Assembly: GCA_000687695.1 (NCBI GenBank) | Contig: JHWZ01000010.1 | Location: forward strand, 1-64,000 | Source of the DNA: Lachnospiraceae bacterium P6B14 | GTDB lineage: Bacteria; Bacillota; Clostridia; Lachnospirales; Lachnospiraceae | Length of the DNA stretch: 64,000 nt | Direction of reading: 5' to 3' | In this document: positions 51,741 to 61,414 of the stretch, piece by piece | Position numbering within the stretch: the first letter of the stretch is position 1 | Layout of the letters: each line of letters begins with the position of its first letter | Position numbers and translations under genes: made by a program | Notes under the pieces: generated by a model | The model's input: only the letters and a program-made list of their open reading frames with translations | Database searches by the model: none | Told to the model about the DNA's origin: nothing

Positions 51741-52622
51741 TCATTCCACAATCTTTGTAACACGTCGGATCTGTGACGGTTCACTCCATGCGGTATAGTA
51801 CTTTTTCCCGCTTACGGTCTTATAAGCACGAACCCTCGCACGTATCCACTTAAAAGAGCCGCTGAACCGGATAGTATGCGATGTACTCGCTTCTTCGCTT
51901 TCTTCATCTTCGTCGCCGTTTTTGGTACTCTTTTTCTGCCATTTGAGCTCGTATCCATCCGCACCCTCTATCGGAGTCCAGGTGACGTTCATAGGCTTCT
52001 TGCCCTTTTTATCACCCTTGGCCATCTTTATCCGGATCACAGGCTGCTGGCCTATGAAAAGCTGAACGGTACATCTGTCCGAATACTCTTTTGAATCCTT
52101 GTAATCTCCCAAGCCATCAAAAAGCTTTATGGCTTTCTTATAGGAGTATGCATCATAATATTTCTTTGCGAGGAAATAGGAGGCTTTTTTATACATGTCC
52201 TTTGAGTCTTCGTAGTCTCCCAGCTTTTTGAAAGCATCTACTGCATCCTCGTATTTTTTGTTATCCAAAAACTGCATCGCCTTTTCGTAATCCTTTTCCT
52301 TCGGATCCGGTGTAGGCTCCGGTGTCGGGGTAGCAGGCTCCTCGGTTTCATCCGGTGCTTCCGTAGCCTCTATGAGTTCCTCCTCCGTCTGCTCTTCTTC
52401 ACCCTTGTCACCCTTGATAACACCCGTTGCAACGAGTGCGACTAACACGAGCGCAAACACGATCAGACATACAGCTATCGTAGCCAGGACGATATTCTTT
52501 GTCGAGCCGGGTTTCTTTTCCCCGTTTCCGCCGTTTTCATCTTTGCTGTTTTCGTGACCGCACACCGGGCAGACTCCCGAGCCGTCATCGATCCTCGCGC
52601 CGCATTTTTTACAATACTCCAT
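51741..52622 (-). CDS. Zinc-ribbon membrane protein with tetratricopeptide-like repeats
   Basis: A 293-aa protein: zinc ribbon (MEYCKKCGARIDDGSGVCPV), one membrane helix (about 43-68), an acidic Thr/Pro/Glu linker, two to three short repeats of the type AxxxFxxLGDYxDSKxxxxx (FKKLGDYEDSKDMYKKASYF, FDGLGDYKDSKEYSDRCTVQ), and a C-terminal fibronectin-like domain. The repeats are the TPR-like kind found in many Firmicutes zinc-ribbon proteins. It resembles the ones at 27-39 kb in plan, but has a sigma-A-type promoter. Function unknown. Confidence 0.8.
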   Translation of the reverse strand: MEYCKKCGARIDDGSGVCPVCGHENSKDENGGNGEKKPGSTKNIVLATIAVCLIVFALVLVALVATGVIKGDKGEEEQTEEELIEATEAPDETEEPATPTPEPTPDPKEKDYEKAMQFLDNKKYEDAVDAFKKLGDYEDSKDMYKKASYFLAKKYYDAYSYKKAIKLFDGLGDYKDSKEYSDRCTVQLFIGQQPVIRIKMAKGDKKGKKPMNVTWTPIEGADGYELKWQKKSTKNGDEDEESEEASTSHTIRFSGSFKWIRARVRAYKTVSGKKYYTAWSEPSQIRRVTKIVE

Positions 52623-52673
52623 GATCTCCTCTCTTTCCTTCGTTTCTCACACCCCGAAGTTGCACACAAAATA

Positions 52674-52702
52674 AGTATACAGCATTGAAAGCGGGAAGTA
52701 AA
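52674..52702 (-). promoter_or_regulatory. Promoter of the zinc-ribbon/TPR gene
   Basis: Minus strand TTTACT (52702-52697), a 17-nt spacer and TATACT (52679-52674), about 50 nt before the start at 52622. Confidence 0.7.
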
Positions 52703-52715
52703 GCGAAAAAATGAG

Positions 52716-55193
52716 TTATTTCATTCTTACTCGCATGGATACAATTCCTATTATCACTCCGATAATCATCGCAAGTCCTGCAATAAGCAACGTTGAACCG
52801 CCAAAGACGGATGCCGTTTCCGGTTCTGTTTCATCTTCCGGCTCATTTTCGTCCTCTGCCACTTCCCCGGATTCTGGGGCTGCAGCGGTTTTTTCATTTC
52901 TCCTGAAGTACAGATATCCTTTATCTCCCGTCATATCATAGGCATACTTGTCAGAAAATCTCGTTACTCCGATGAGATCGGGATCCGTAACGGACTCCTT
53001 TACACCGAAATCCTCAGCAAATATCGGATCACCTGCTTCCGGATCCGTAGTCGTATATACATTCAGCCACCCGTCACCCTTCCATTTATGCAGATCTGCT
53101 TTCTTGCCGTTTTTATCCAGCGCTGCTGCGTATGTAACAAATGTGATTTCCTTCGAACCCGTAGGGTAGGTACGGTCTATGATATAAGAAGGAATATCAA
53201 CCTCGTTATACTCCGTCCTTTCCCCTTTGTCATTACACAGATCATAAATGGCATATGCCACCAAGGCAACAGCTACTACTCCTGCAACCACGGAAACTAT
53301 ACGCGCACCGTAACGCCCCATAAATGATCCTCTCTCAAGAGTAGCCTCTTTTGCGTATATCTTATTCCATCTTGCATCTATCTTCTTTTGCATACCCGCC
53401 TTTGCTGATTCTACCTTTGCCTCTAACTTAGTGATCTTTGCTCTCACCGCAAGTTTCTCTTCTAACGTCAGTGAATTTAATACCTTGTTATATTCTTTTA
53501 CGGTAGGGTTTTCCAGCACATTCTGAAGATTAAGACGAGGAACTCTTTTCTGGATCTCCGCGAGCGAAGTCTTCCTGAAGTTTAGCTGCACATTTTTTAT
53601 CTTCATCTTCATCTCTGACTCATAGTTTCTTCCCGCCGCCGTCAGCTTATCTTTTGTTGCATAGTATCTAGCGTTTCCTAAAACAGTATCCGTATCCAGA
53701 CCCGGGTTGTTGAGCAAAGCCATCCCGAATGAAACGGCAAACACACAACTGGAAAAAAACAAGCCGATGCCGAATTCAGGAGTTGAGAAAAAATTCGGTC
53801 CATCATCCACTGTCGAAAAACGTACCATCGAAGGTCCCGTAATAGCTGTTTCGCCATTGAACACATCACGATCCACACCATCATATACTGAGATAGATAT
53901 ATCATCTGAGACCGTATTCGATTTGCTTTCCTCAGTCAGCTCACTGTCACCTGCAATCACACCTGAAAACAATCCATACAATCCTACATCCTGTATCAGG
54001 CTCTTTTGTCCCGATGAGAGGAGCGATGCCATGGGATAAAGATCCTTTTCCTTCAGATCCTCTCTCATAAAGAAGTCATATACTGATTTTTCGGTTCCGT
54101 ATGTGAGTCCCTTCATATAAATGGTGAGGAGGGCGATCATCATGTTGTCCATGTCCTCAGTAGTCTCATTTACACTGTCCATCGACTCAACTAACGTGTC
54201 GACAGTTTCATCCTCACTCATGGATTCATTTATTTCTTTTTCCGTACCCTCGGTTGAACCCTTATCCAGACATTTATCAATGGCATCGGAATCATTACTT
54301 TCAATGGCCTTTGCAAGGTCAGTTCCCTCATATTCTTTGATAGCATCTCTGATTATTTCAAGCTCTCCCAGGATCATCGATGCGTCATTATTCAGATCCT
54401 CTTTCATCTTTTTCTGAAGTTCAGATTTAGATGCTCCGGGATAAGCCGCTTTATACTGTGCTTCCAGACCTTCAGGTCCCATTGCACTCATTCGCGCCAT
54501 CCATGATCCATCTTTATTCAGCTTGTTGCCCTGAGCTTGAATAAGAATGTTTTCTATCGCCTGTATGTTAACATCACTACCCTGCAAAAACACCTTCTTT
54601 AAATCGTCGAGTACTGCATTATCTGAAGATGACTGATTCAGAGCACGACCTGCATCAAGCAGATAATCGCCCATCCCTTTTTCGCTGTCATCTTCAAAGT
54701 AATAATTCAGCGCATTATGCATCGTGACAGCTGCCGCCGTATCGGCATCGTAGTTTTTTGCATATTCTTTTATGGCAGGGATCACGGTATCCATCTGATC
54801 ATTTACTACTTTCTCCTGTTCTTCCAGGAGATTTTTATAATCAGAATAGTTGAAGTCTCCGAACATGTCCATCACCTGAATATCCCTGATGGCCATATTC
54901 GGATCATCCGTGGTGGTAAAACCGATCCATGCGTGAGTCGATGAGGACTTTCCGAAGTCTGTATCTATCACAGTGTATTCATCACCCAGATCCTCTTTCG
55001 CATTTTCGATATTGGATGCATAGCTTACCGCAATACTGCTCACATATTTGCCTGATGCTACATCACCCTCTGCAGCCCTTGCGATATCAGGCTGACCGGC
55101 ATAACCCGGCAAACGAATATCACCGAATGTGGATACAAACGCCACAACCATTATCAAAAAAACACATGACGCCTTCTTTAATACTTCTTTCAT
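52716..55193 (-). CDS. Large membrane-anchored secreted protein, function unknown
   Basis: About 825 aa with a signal peptide (EVLKKASCVFLIMVVAFVST). The N-terminal half is acidic and helical (about 40-410). One internal hydrophobic segment near 490 (FFSSCVFAVSFGMALLNN), a Lys/Arg-rich coiled-coil region (about 515-620) and a second membrane helix (about 635-655, IVSVVAGVVAVALVAYAIYD) follow. The last 40 residues are an acidic stretch and a terminal membrane helix. No recognised domain. The frame opens at 55220, but GGAGGT fits the ATG at 55193. Repeat or toxin motifs were looked for and not found. Confidence 0.75.
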   Translation of the reverse strand: MKEVLKKASCVFLIMVVAFVSTFGDIRLPGYAGQPDIARAAEGDVASGKYVSSIAVSYASNIENAKEDLGDEYTVIDTDFGKSSSTHAWIGFTTTDDPNMAIRDIQVMDMFGDFNYSDYKNLLEEQEKVVNDQMDTVIPAIKEYAKNYDADTAAAVTMHNALNYYFEDDSEKGMGDYLLDAGRALNQSSSDNAVLDDLKKVFLQGSDVNIQAIENILIQAQGNKLNKDGSWMARMSAMGPEGLEAQYKAAYPGASKSELQKKMKEDLNNDASMILGELEIIRDAIKEYEGTDLAKAIESNDSDAIDKCLDKGSTEGTEKEINESMSEDETVDTLVESMDSVNETTEDMDNMMIALLTIYMKGLTYGTEKSVYDFFMREDLKEKDLYPMASLLSSGQKSLIQDVGLYGLFSGVIAGDSELTEESKSNTVSDDISISVYDGVDRDVFNGETAITGPSMVRFSTVDDGPNFFSTPEFGIGLFFSSCVFAVSFGMALLNNPGLDTDTVLGNARYYATKDKLTAAGRNYESEMKMKIKNVQLNFRKTSLAEIQKRVPRLNLQNVLENPTVKEYNKVLNSLTLEEKLAVRAKITKLEAKVESAKAGMQKKIDARWNKIYAKEATLERGSFMGRYGARIVSVVAGVVAVALVAYAIYDLCNDKGERTEYNEVDIPSYIIDRTYPTGSKEITFVTYAAALDKNGKKADLHKWKGDGWLNVYTTTDPEAGDPIFAEDFGVKESVTDPDLIGVTRFSDKYAYDMTGDKGYLYFRRNEKTAAAPESGEVAEDENEPEDETEPETASVFGGSTLLIAGLAMIIGVIIGIVSMRVRMK

Positions 55194-55263
55194 CCTAACA
55201 CCTCCGTTTTTTTGCATCAATTCTTTTTGTCATACGTAGGACATTCTGACCGTTATCTTGTTT

Positions 55264-55292
55264 ATTATACCGCAAAATCTCAATCTTCACAA
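55264..55292 (-). promoter_or_regulatory. Promoter of the large surface protein gene
   Basis: Minus strand TTGTGA (55292-55287), a 17-nt spacer and TATAAT (55269-55264), about 70 nt before the start. Confidence 0.7.
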
Positions 55293-55320
55293 GGCTTTTT
55301 GACTCTCTTCAAAAAAACAC

Positions 55321-55349
55321 TTGACAAATCCATCAAAGTACGATAAAAT
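55321..55349 (+). promoter_or_regulatory. Promoter of tRNA-Gly
   Basis: Perfect TTGACA (55321-55326), a 17-nt spacer and TAAAAT (55344-55349), 38 nt before the mature tRNA 5' end. Confidence 0.85.
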
Positions 55350-55387
55350 GCGTATGTTTGAGAAATCAAGCATAAAACCACGTGAAT

Positions 55388-55458
55388 GCAGGTGTAGTTC
55401 AATGGTAGAACACTAGCCTTCCAAGCTAGATACGAGGGTTCGATTCCCTTCACCTGCT
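55388..55458 (+). tRNA. tRNA-Gly (anticodon TCC)
   Basis: A 71-nt cloverleaf. Acceptor stem GCAGGTG / CACCTGC with discriminator T; D arm with AGTTCAATGGTAGAAC; anticodon stem CTAGC / GCTAG around CTTCCAA, giving anticodon TCC; T arm GAGGGTTCGATTCCCTT. CCA is not encoded. Own promoter and terminator, so a single-gene unit. Confidence 0.97.
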
Positions 55459-55469
55459 GAAGATTAAAA

Positions 55470-55497
55470 GGGACGCTCAAAGAGCGTCCCTTTTTTT
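55470..55497 (+). terminator. Terminator of tRNA-Gly
   Basis: Stem GGGACGCTC / GAGCGTCCC (55470-55478 and 55482-55490) with a 3-nt loop and a run of seven T. Confidence 0.95.
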
Positions 55498-55526
55498 GCT
55501 TTCGATCTCCCTTCACCGGTCGGTCT

Positions 55527-56309
55527 TTATCCCAACGCTACATCCAGCGCCATCATCAATGTAAACCCTACTGCAAACATCACCACACCAATGTTCGAGT
55601 GCTCTCCGGCTGACATCTCCGGTATGAGTTCCTCTACAACCACGTACATCATTGCCCCGGCGGCAAAGCTGAGAAGATACGGCATCGTCGGTATAATCAA
55701 ACCCGCTGCCAAGATTGTCAGAACCGCTCCGATCGGTTCGACTGCACCTGACAACACTCCATCTAAGAATGATCGTCCCTTGCTTTTTCCTTCTGCATGA
55801 AGCGGCATAGATATGATCGCCCCCTCCGGAAAGTTCTGTATAGCTATACCAAGAGCCAGTGCGAGCGCACCGCCTGCCGATATCGTACCGCTTCCCGAGA
55901 TCAGTCCGGCATAGACCACTCCAACCGCCATTCCCTCAGGGAGGTTGTGAAGAGTCACCGCCAAAACCATCATGGTTGTTCGTTTCAAAGTTGATTTCGG
56001 GCCCTCTGCCTTATCCGTGTTCAAATGAAGATGTGGGATTACCGAATCCAATAGTAAAAGAAAAAGTATACCAATCCAGAATCCGACTACTGCAGGCACC
56101 CATGACCATTTCCCCATATCACTCGCCTGCTCCATGGCAGGGATGATAAGACTCCAGATCGATGCCGCGACCATAACACCGGCAGCAAATCCGGTGAGGG
56201 CTCTCTGCATGGTCATGCTCAGCTTGTTTCGCATGAAAAAAACACACGCAGATCCTGCCGTGGTCCCGATAAGCGGTATTGCCAGTCCGATCAAAACATC
56301 TGTATTCAT
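55527..56309 (-). CDS. ZIP-family divalent metal transporter (ZupT/GufA-like)
   Basis: About 260 aa with eight membrane helices. The metal-site motifs are in helix 4 (MMVLAVTLHNLPEGMAVGVV) and helix 5 (GIAIQNFPEGAIISMPLHAE), as in ZIP/GufA transporters that carry Zn2+, Fe2+ or Mn2+. A GTG opens the frame at 56324, but GAGGA is 8 nt from the ATG at 56309, which I prefer. It lies about 40 nt after the second ABC transporter gene and is probably the last gene of the metal-related operon. Confidence 0.9.
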   Translation of the reverse strand: MNTDVLIGLAIPLIGTTAGSACVFFMRNKLSMTMQRALTGFAAGVMVAASIWSLIIPAMEQASDMGKWSWVPAVVGFWIGILFLLLLDSVIPHLHLNTDKAEGPKSTLKRTTMMVLAVTLHNLPEGMAVGVVYAGLISGSGTISAGGALALALGIAIQNFPEGAIISMPLHAEGKSKGRSFLDGVLSGAVEPIGAVLTILAAGLIIPTMPYLLSFAAGAMMYVVVEELIPEMSAGEHSNIGVVMFAVGFTLMMALDVALG

Positions 56310-56348
56310 AATTCTTATCCTCACTCATCCGGCATCTTTATGATTGCC

Positions 56349-58109
56349 TTATCCAGTGATTCCATTCGATTCCGCTGCAAGCTTCCAACTTACTGCCTGC
56401 TTGCGACCGCTGATGAAGTTACGATATATTCCTTCTTCTTTCATTAGTTCCTCGTGTTTGCCCTTCTGCACAATACGTCCCTTATCAACGACGAGGATCT
56501 GATCAGCATTTCGAACGGTCTTTAATCGATGCGCTATCATGATGATCGTCTTTTGCTTGGTGAGGTTCTCGATAGCCTCGGTAAGTTCCTTTTCATTCTC
56601 AGGATCCACATTTGCAGTCGCCTCATCCAGGATGATGATCGGCGCATCCTTCATGATGGCACGGGCGATCGCGATTCGCTGCTTCTCGCCTCCGGACAGA
56701 GTAGCTCCGCCCTCGCCAATAACTGTTTCATATCCGTCAGGGAGCGACGTGATAAACTCATGACAAGCTGCCTTCTTTGCAGCCTCCATCACTTCATCCA
56801 TAGTCGCTTCAGGCTTTCCGAAACGGATGTTATTTGCGATTGTATCCTCAAACAGATACACCCTCTGGAATACAAAACTGAAGTTTTCCATCAGTGAGTC
56901 AAAGCTGTAGTCCTTGACATTTTTACCGCCGAGCGTAACTGAGCCCTTCTGCACATCCCAGAAACGCGCGATCAGGGAAGTGATCGTCGTCTTTCCTCCA
57001 CCGCTCGGTCCGATGATCGCCGTTGTAGTATTCTCCTTGATATCAAGTGTTACATCATCTATTATCTTACGGTTCTCATAAGCAAAATCCACATGCTCCA
57101 TATGGATGTCATGATTTGCAGGGGTGAAACTCTCCCCATCGATATCCATCTGTTCCGTCTCTAAGATCTCATTCGCCAAATCCACGCCCTTTCCGATTAC
57201 CTTCAAAAGCGCAGTAAAGGTTCCCGCCATATCCAACGACTCGAAGATCATAAACGAGCTTAAAAGCATTACGATCGTGTATTCAATCCGCATCGTTCCT
57301 TCAAGATAGAACCAAATTGACGCCCCGGCTACAGCGACACCGATCAGCTTGCAGATAAGGTTCTGCAGACCGACTGCCGGTATCGCAGTTATTTCCGCGC
57401 TGATATCCGCCTTTCTTTTTCTGTCGATCGCACGCTGCACGCGTGACTGATTCTGGCCGATGATATTATAGTTTCTTATCTCCGCGATCCCCTGCGTATA
57501 CTCAAGGATCACGCCTACTATATCTCTGTCGGATGCCAGCTTTTCATCTGCAACTCTTGCTATACTCAGGTTTGTCCATTTATTCACCAGTAAAAATATA
57601 CCGATACCCACAACGGATATTAACCCGATACGCACATCAAATGCAAACATCAAAAGCGCGATAACGAAAGTCGTAAGTCCGCCCTGCAACACCATCATAA
57701 TAGCGCGTGTCGCAATATCACCGGTCTGCTCCATCGTGTTTGTCGTCACCGATGTGATGTGACCGAGACTCGTATCATTGAAATACCCCATCGGAAGATA
57801 TCTCAAATGCTCACCGATCTCAATCCTCTTTGAAGCGCAGGTATCATATCCGCCTTCTGTCTGAAGCATTGACGAAAAACGATTGATGACCATTTTTCCA
57901 AGCGTACTGACCAGCATCAAACCAACTACGATGTAGATATCAGACCAGTCAAGCCTGTTTTCGATCACCGCTTTTATAGCGAAAAAAGCAGCCGGTATTT
58001 TCATCGCAGTAAAGAGTGCTTCGATCACTCCGAGCACTACAGCTTTATAAAACTTGCCGCGGTTTATTTCATTACAAAAGCCGAAAAACTTTTTGACCAT
58101 CTTAAGCAT
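56349..58109 (-). CDS. ABC transporter half-molecule, membrane plus ATPase domains (second of pair)
   Basis: About 586 aa with six membrane helices and an ATPase domain: Walker A GPSGGGKTT, signature LSGGEKQRIAIARAIM, Walker B IIILDEATANVDPENE and switch IMIAHRLKTV. The frame is open to 58256, but GGAGG lies 6 nt before the ATG at 58109 and the longer start would be deep inside the previous gene. The ATG overlaps the stop of the first transporter gene (ATGCTTAA), so the two are coupled and likely a heterodimer. It resembles the IrtAB/YbtPQ type in layout. Substrate unknown. Confidence 0.92.
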   Translation of the reverse strand: MLKMVKKFFGFCNEINRGKFYKAVVLGVIEALFTAMKIPAAFFAIKAVIENRLDWSDIYIVVGLMLVSTLGKMVINRFSSMLQTEGGYDTCASKRIEIGEHLRYLPMGYFNDTSLGHITSVTTNTMEQTGDIATRAIMMVLQGGLTTFVIALLMFAFDVRIGLISVVGIGIFLLVNKWTNLSIARVADEKLASDRDIVGVILEYTQGIAEIRNYNIIGQNQSRVQRAIDRKRKADISAEITAIPAVGLQNLICKLIGVAVAGASIWFYLEGTMRIEYTIVMLLSSFMIFESLDMAGTFTALLKVIGKGVDLANEILETEQMDIDGESFTPANHDIHMEHVDFAYENRKIIDDVTLDIKENTTTAIIGPSGGGKTTITSLIARFWDVQKGSVTLGGKNVKDYSFDSLMENFSFVFQRVYLFEDTIANNIRFGKPEATMDEVMEAAKKAACHEFITSLPDGYETVIGEGGATLSGGEKQRIAIARAIMKDAPIIILDEATANVDPENEKELTEAIENLTKQKTIIMIAHRLKTVRNADQILVVDKGRIVQKGKHEELMKEEGIYRNFISGRKQAVSWKLAAESNGITG

Positions 58110-59886
58110 GAGCAACCTCCTCTCTAAAGGACACTCCCGATGCCTGTTCCGTATCCTCATCTCTTGCCATGCTGTGGGCCTCCCACATATTTTTATACAG
58201 CTCGCACTTTTCAAGGAGTTCCGCCTGCGTACCCACTGCTTCAACGTTTCCGTCATGGATCACAAATATCTTATCCGCATCAACGATCGTCGACAGGCGG
58301 TGTGCGATCACGATGAGTGTACGACCCTTGACAAGCTTCGCCACACTTGACTGTACGAGCGCCTCGTTCTCAGGATCGGTATAAGCAGTCGCCTCATCGA
58401 GGATAACAACGGGCGCGTCCTTAAGCATAGCTCTCGCGATACAAATACGCTGTCTCTCACCTCCTGACAGATGACCGCCGGCTCCGCCGACTACCGTGTC
58501 GTAACCGTTTTCCAGACCGAGTATGAACTCATGACATCCGGTCGCCTTTGCAGCGTTTATCACGTCCTCATCCGTGGCACCTGCTCTTCCCAGACGAATG
58601 TTTTCCATAACCGTCATGTCAAAGAGATAATTGTCCTGCGCCACATAGGAAATCTGCCCCATATAGTAGTCCAGAGGAAGCTCTCTGATGTCGACACCCC
58701 CATAAGTAATCGTTCCGGAATCTACATCCCAGAGCGAATCAATCAGCCTTGCGATAGTGCTCTTTCCCGATCCTGACGGACCGACGATGGCAGCGACCTC
58801 GCCCTGCTTGATCTCCATATTGATACCATGAAGAATCTCTTTTTCCTTATATGAAAAATGTACATCCGTAAGAGTGATGTCCGAACCATTCGGCTGCTTT
58901 GTTACAGCAGAAGGTCTGACCATATCCTCACGCTCGAGTATCTCCGTTACCTCACCGAATATTGTCTTCATTTTCAGAAGATCATCCGTATAAGTAAATG
59001 CCACTACAAGCGGCGTGATAAGACCTGCCGAAAGGATAATACCTGTAATGAAACCTCCCGGCGTCAGTGATCCGTTTTTAACAAGGATCATACCTATAGG
59101 GAGCACACCCAGAAAGGTCGCGGGTAAAAATGCCATCGTTCCGGACTGTGGCCAAATACACCTACGCATCCAGTCTATGAAGACATCCGCGCCCTCTCTG
59201 GCTGCTATGACAAACTTTTCATATGAGCTTCCGGTCTTTCCGAAAGCCTTGATAACCTCAATCCCGTTGATATACTCAACTGCAGTATCATTCAATTTTT
59301 TTGTTTTCTCTACTGAAAGTGCAAAACCACCCTTGCTCTTTACCATCATGACCGCCATAAAAACGAGTCCGATCAGGGCACCCACCAGATTGGCCAGTCC
59401 CAAGCGCCAGTCAATCATGATGATATAGACAAACATGATGATAGGCAGTAAGATATTTGCAGTAAACTCCGGCACGATATGTGCCAGTGTTGTCTCCATT
59501 GAGTCCACGCGCTCTACGATAATATTTTTAAATGATCCGCTGTTATCATCAAGTACAGATCCAAGCGGAATCTTTGCCATCTTTTCGCATAACTGTTTTC
59601 GGATACCTGCAAGGACAGTAAATGTAGCCACGTGTGAGAGAGAGGTTGACAGAGAGTGCAGTGTCATCCTCACTACCCAGCATGCCGCCATAAGCAGAAC
59701 TCTCCACAGATAAAAATCCCATTCTCTATTTCCTTCCAAAAGCTGTTCAACGATATTCGCGATGATCAGATAGGGAATAAAGGATGTAGCTACACCGAGT
59801 ATGGCAAGCAAAACGCTTCCTCCGAAAAATACCTTCTTCCTGCCTGCGAACTCCATTACCCAGGACAGTATGCCTCGTTTTTTCAT
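58102..59886 (-). CDS. ABC transporter half-molecule, membrane plus ATPase domains (first of pair)
   Basis: About 594 aa. Six membrane helices, then an ATPase domain with Walker A GPSGSGKST, signature LSGGERQRICIARAML, Walker B VVILDEATAYTDPENE and switch VIAHRLSTIV. The segment VEYINGIEVIKAFGKTGSSY between helices 4 and 5 is typical of IrtAB/YbtPQ-like transporters, which handle siderophores or related compounds, although many exporters share the fold. GGAGG precedes the ATG at 59886. It is 42 nt downstream of the ZinT-like secreted protein gene and coupled to the second half-transporter. Confidence 0.92.
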   Translation of the reverse strand: MKKRGILSWVMEFAGRKKVFFGGSVLLAILGVATSFIPYLIIANIVEQLLEGNREWDFYLWRVLLMAACWVVRMTLHSLSTSLSHVATFTVLAGIRKQLCEKMAKIPLGSVLDDNSGSFKNIIVERVDSMETTLAHIVPEFTANILLPIIMFVYIIMIDWRLGLANLVGALIGLVFMAVMMVKSKGGFALSVEKTKKLNDTAVEYINGIEVIKAFGKTGSSYEKFVIAAREGADVFIDWMRRCIWPQSGTMAFLPATFLGVLPIGMILVKNGSLTPGGFITGIILSAGLITPLVVAFTYTDDLLKMKTIFGEVTEILEREDMVRPSAVTKQPNGSDITLTDVHFSYKEKEILHGINMEIKQGEVAAIVGPSGSGKSTIARLIDSLWDVDSGTITYGGVDIRELPLDYYMGQISYVAQDNYLFDMTVMENIRLGRAGATDEDVINAAKATGCHEFILGLENGYDTVVGGAGGHLSGGERQRICIARAMLKDAPVVILDEATAYTDPENEALVQSSVAKLVKGRTLIVIAHRLSTIVDADKIFVIHDGNVEAVGTQAELLEKCELYKNMWEAHSMARDEDTEQASGVSFREEVAHA

Positions 59887-59928
59887 GTCAGCCTCCTCTT
59901 TCATTTTGCGTCAGTATAGTTGCTGTGG

Positions 59929-61314
59929 TTATTTAACCTTTACAGTCTTTACGCCTGAATACTTTCCATAGGATGCCTTTCCGTCAGCATCTGATGTATA
60001 TGCGCACACCTTTACAAAGTACTTTTTATTTTTCAGCTTTTTCACCTTAACGGATGTATTTGCTTTTATTGTTACTGTCTTAGCTTTTTTGAAGTTTTTA
60101 TTTGTTGATACCTGAACCTTATATCCATCCGCATCCTTAACCTCATCCCACTTGACTGTTACTGTCTTTTTACCGGATGCCTTTACGGAAGTAAGCTTTG
60201 GTTTTGCCGGTGTGATCGCGCCTTTGTAATAATAAGTTATAATGCCTTCAGACGAATTAAAGATCAATGCTTTCTTTCCATCCTTTTGAGTTATCTCATA
60301 GGTTGCAACTTTGACTCCCTCATTGTCACTGGCTACTATGTATACTCCGGCATCCTTTCCGTCATTTTTATCTGTATCATAAATATAATACGGATACTCA
60401 GATTCGAGCTTAAAATCTCCGGTTCCGGTCATGTCTATGAATGACTTTCCTTCGCCTGATTTTGTAAGTGTCATATACATCTGTGCCTTCTCGTATCCCG
60501 GATAATCCTTCATCGGAGTCGTATCCAAATCCCACGCACCTGTCATCGGGACTCTCTGTGATACGGTCTCTGCAGAAGCCATGCTTGCCACGTTCTCCCA
60601 GACAAAAAGTGCGATAACTCTCTTTAAGAGTACTTCGTTTGGATCTGAAAGGGCTGAAGTCGGGAAGCCGGCAGCAAGCCAATTTTTATACTTTCCGTCC
60701 GTCAGCTTAAGGATGTCTTCCTCTGTATCACCATAACGGAACTCCAGATGAAATGTTGTTTCCGGAGTGTCCGGGCACATAAACACATATGTGAACTCGC
60801 CTGCGTCCTTGTCCTCTGTTTTATAGAGATATCCGGACATCTTCATCTCACCTTCTCCGGTTGTACCGGTAGCTGTCGCATCTTTTACAAACGCATACTT
60901 ATGTTTAACTACGGTACCATCTTTCTTCGCAAATGAAATCTCTGTTCCGTCAGTTCCGCCAAACGTGATCTTTGCCACATCGTTTATAAATCCGCAGCAA
61001 AAGGTCTGTCCTGCATTTTCCCCATAGGTTGTGGCTCCGATTGACTCCTTGAGCATGTGCACGGCCATGTCCGCCGATGATTCTCCTATAACAGCGGCTG
61101 TATAATCATGCCAATACTTATCATATTTTGAGTCAAATGTTGTTCCTTCAAATAGGGGCTGGACTTCTCCCATGACACCCTTCAAAAAGTTCTTTCCGTC
61201 TGTTTCTGTCTGTACTGCATCTGTCTCTGCTGCTACACTCTGAACACCAACTCCTGATACGAGCACTCCAAGTGCCATAGTGATTGCAGCTGCTGCTTTG
61301 ATTAGTTTTTTCAT
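59929..61314 (-). CDS. Secreted ZinT-like protein with fibronectin-type tail
   Basis: A 461-aa protein with a signal peptide (KAAAAITMALGVLVSGVGVQ). The first half has segments I would align with the ZinT/AdcA zinc-binding calycin domain: ISFAKKDGTVVKHKYAFVK, FTYVFMCPDTPETTFHLEFR and DGKYKNWLAAGFPTSALSD. This is tentative and from memory of E. coli ZinT; the full His triad is not evident. The C-terminus is a Lys-rich fibronectin-like domain (AKPKLTSVKASGKKTVTVKW). It is first in an operon with two ABC half-transporters and a ZIP transporter, behind the GGTTAG-N6-CTAACC operator. Its role is probably extracellular metal capture or sensing. Confidence 0.75.
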   Translation of the reverse strand: MKKLIKAAAAITMALGVLVSGVGVQSVAAETDAVQTETDGKNFLKGVMGEVQPLFEGTTFDSKYDKYWHDYTAAVIGESSADMAVHMLKESIGATTYGENAGQTFCCGFINDVAKITFGGTDGTEISFAKKDGTVVKHKYAFVKDATATGTTGEGEMKMSGYLYKTEDKDAGEFTYVFMCPDTPETTFHLEFRYGDTEEDILKLTDGKYKNWLAAGFPTSALSDPNEVLLKRVIALFVWENVASMASAETVSQRVPMTGAWDLDTTPMKDYPGYEKAQMYMTLTKSGEGKSFIDMTGTGDFKLESEYPYYIYDTDKNDGKDAGVYIVASDNEGVKVATYEITQKDGKKALIFNSSEGIITYYYKGAITPAKPKLTSVKASGKKTVTVKWDEVKDADGYKVQVSTNKNFKKAKTVTIKANTSVKVKKLKNKKYFVKVCAYTSDADGKASYGKYSGVKTVKVK

Positions 61315-61352
61315 AATTGCCTTCCTTTCTTTTGTTAGTTATGACTGTTTTT

Positions 61353-61406
61353 GGTTAGTTATTCCTAACCTTAGGGTATACTAACACATACTCATTTTTC
61401 TGTCAA
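61353..61406 (-). promoter_or_regulatory. Promoter-operator of the ZinT-like/ABC/ZIP operon
   Basis: Minus strand TTGACA (61406-61401), a 17-nt spacer and TAGTAT (61383-61378). Seven nt further is the palindrome GGTTAG-N6-CTAACC (61370-61353), which would overlap the transcription start. A further GTTAG lies 20 bp downstream (61334-61338). The arrangement is repeated at 62605-62658. A repressor site is likely. Confidence 0.75.
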
Positions 61407-61414
61407 GGGGTTTT

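Noticed and set aside
55230-55265. A possible sixth ECF-type promoter before the large surface protein (AAC-N15-CGTA)
   Set aside because: The -35 lacks RTAAAAYC and the spacer is 15 nt; a good sigma-A promoter exists at 55264-55292.
61353-61370. Classic DtxR/IdeR iron box
   Set aside because: The half sites fit, but the spacer is 6 nt instead of 1, so the regulator family is left open.
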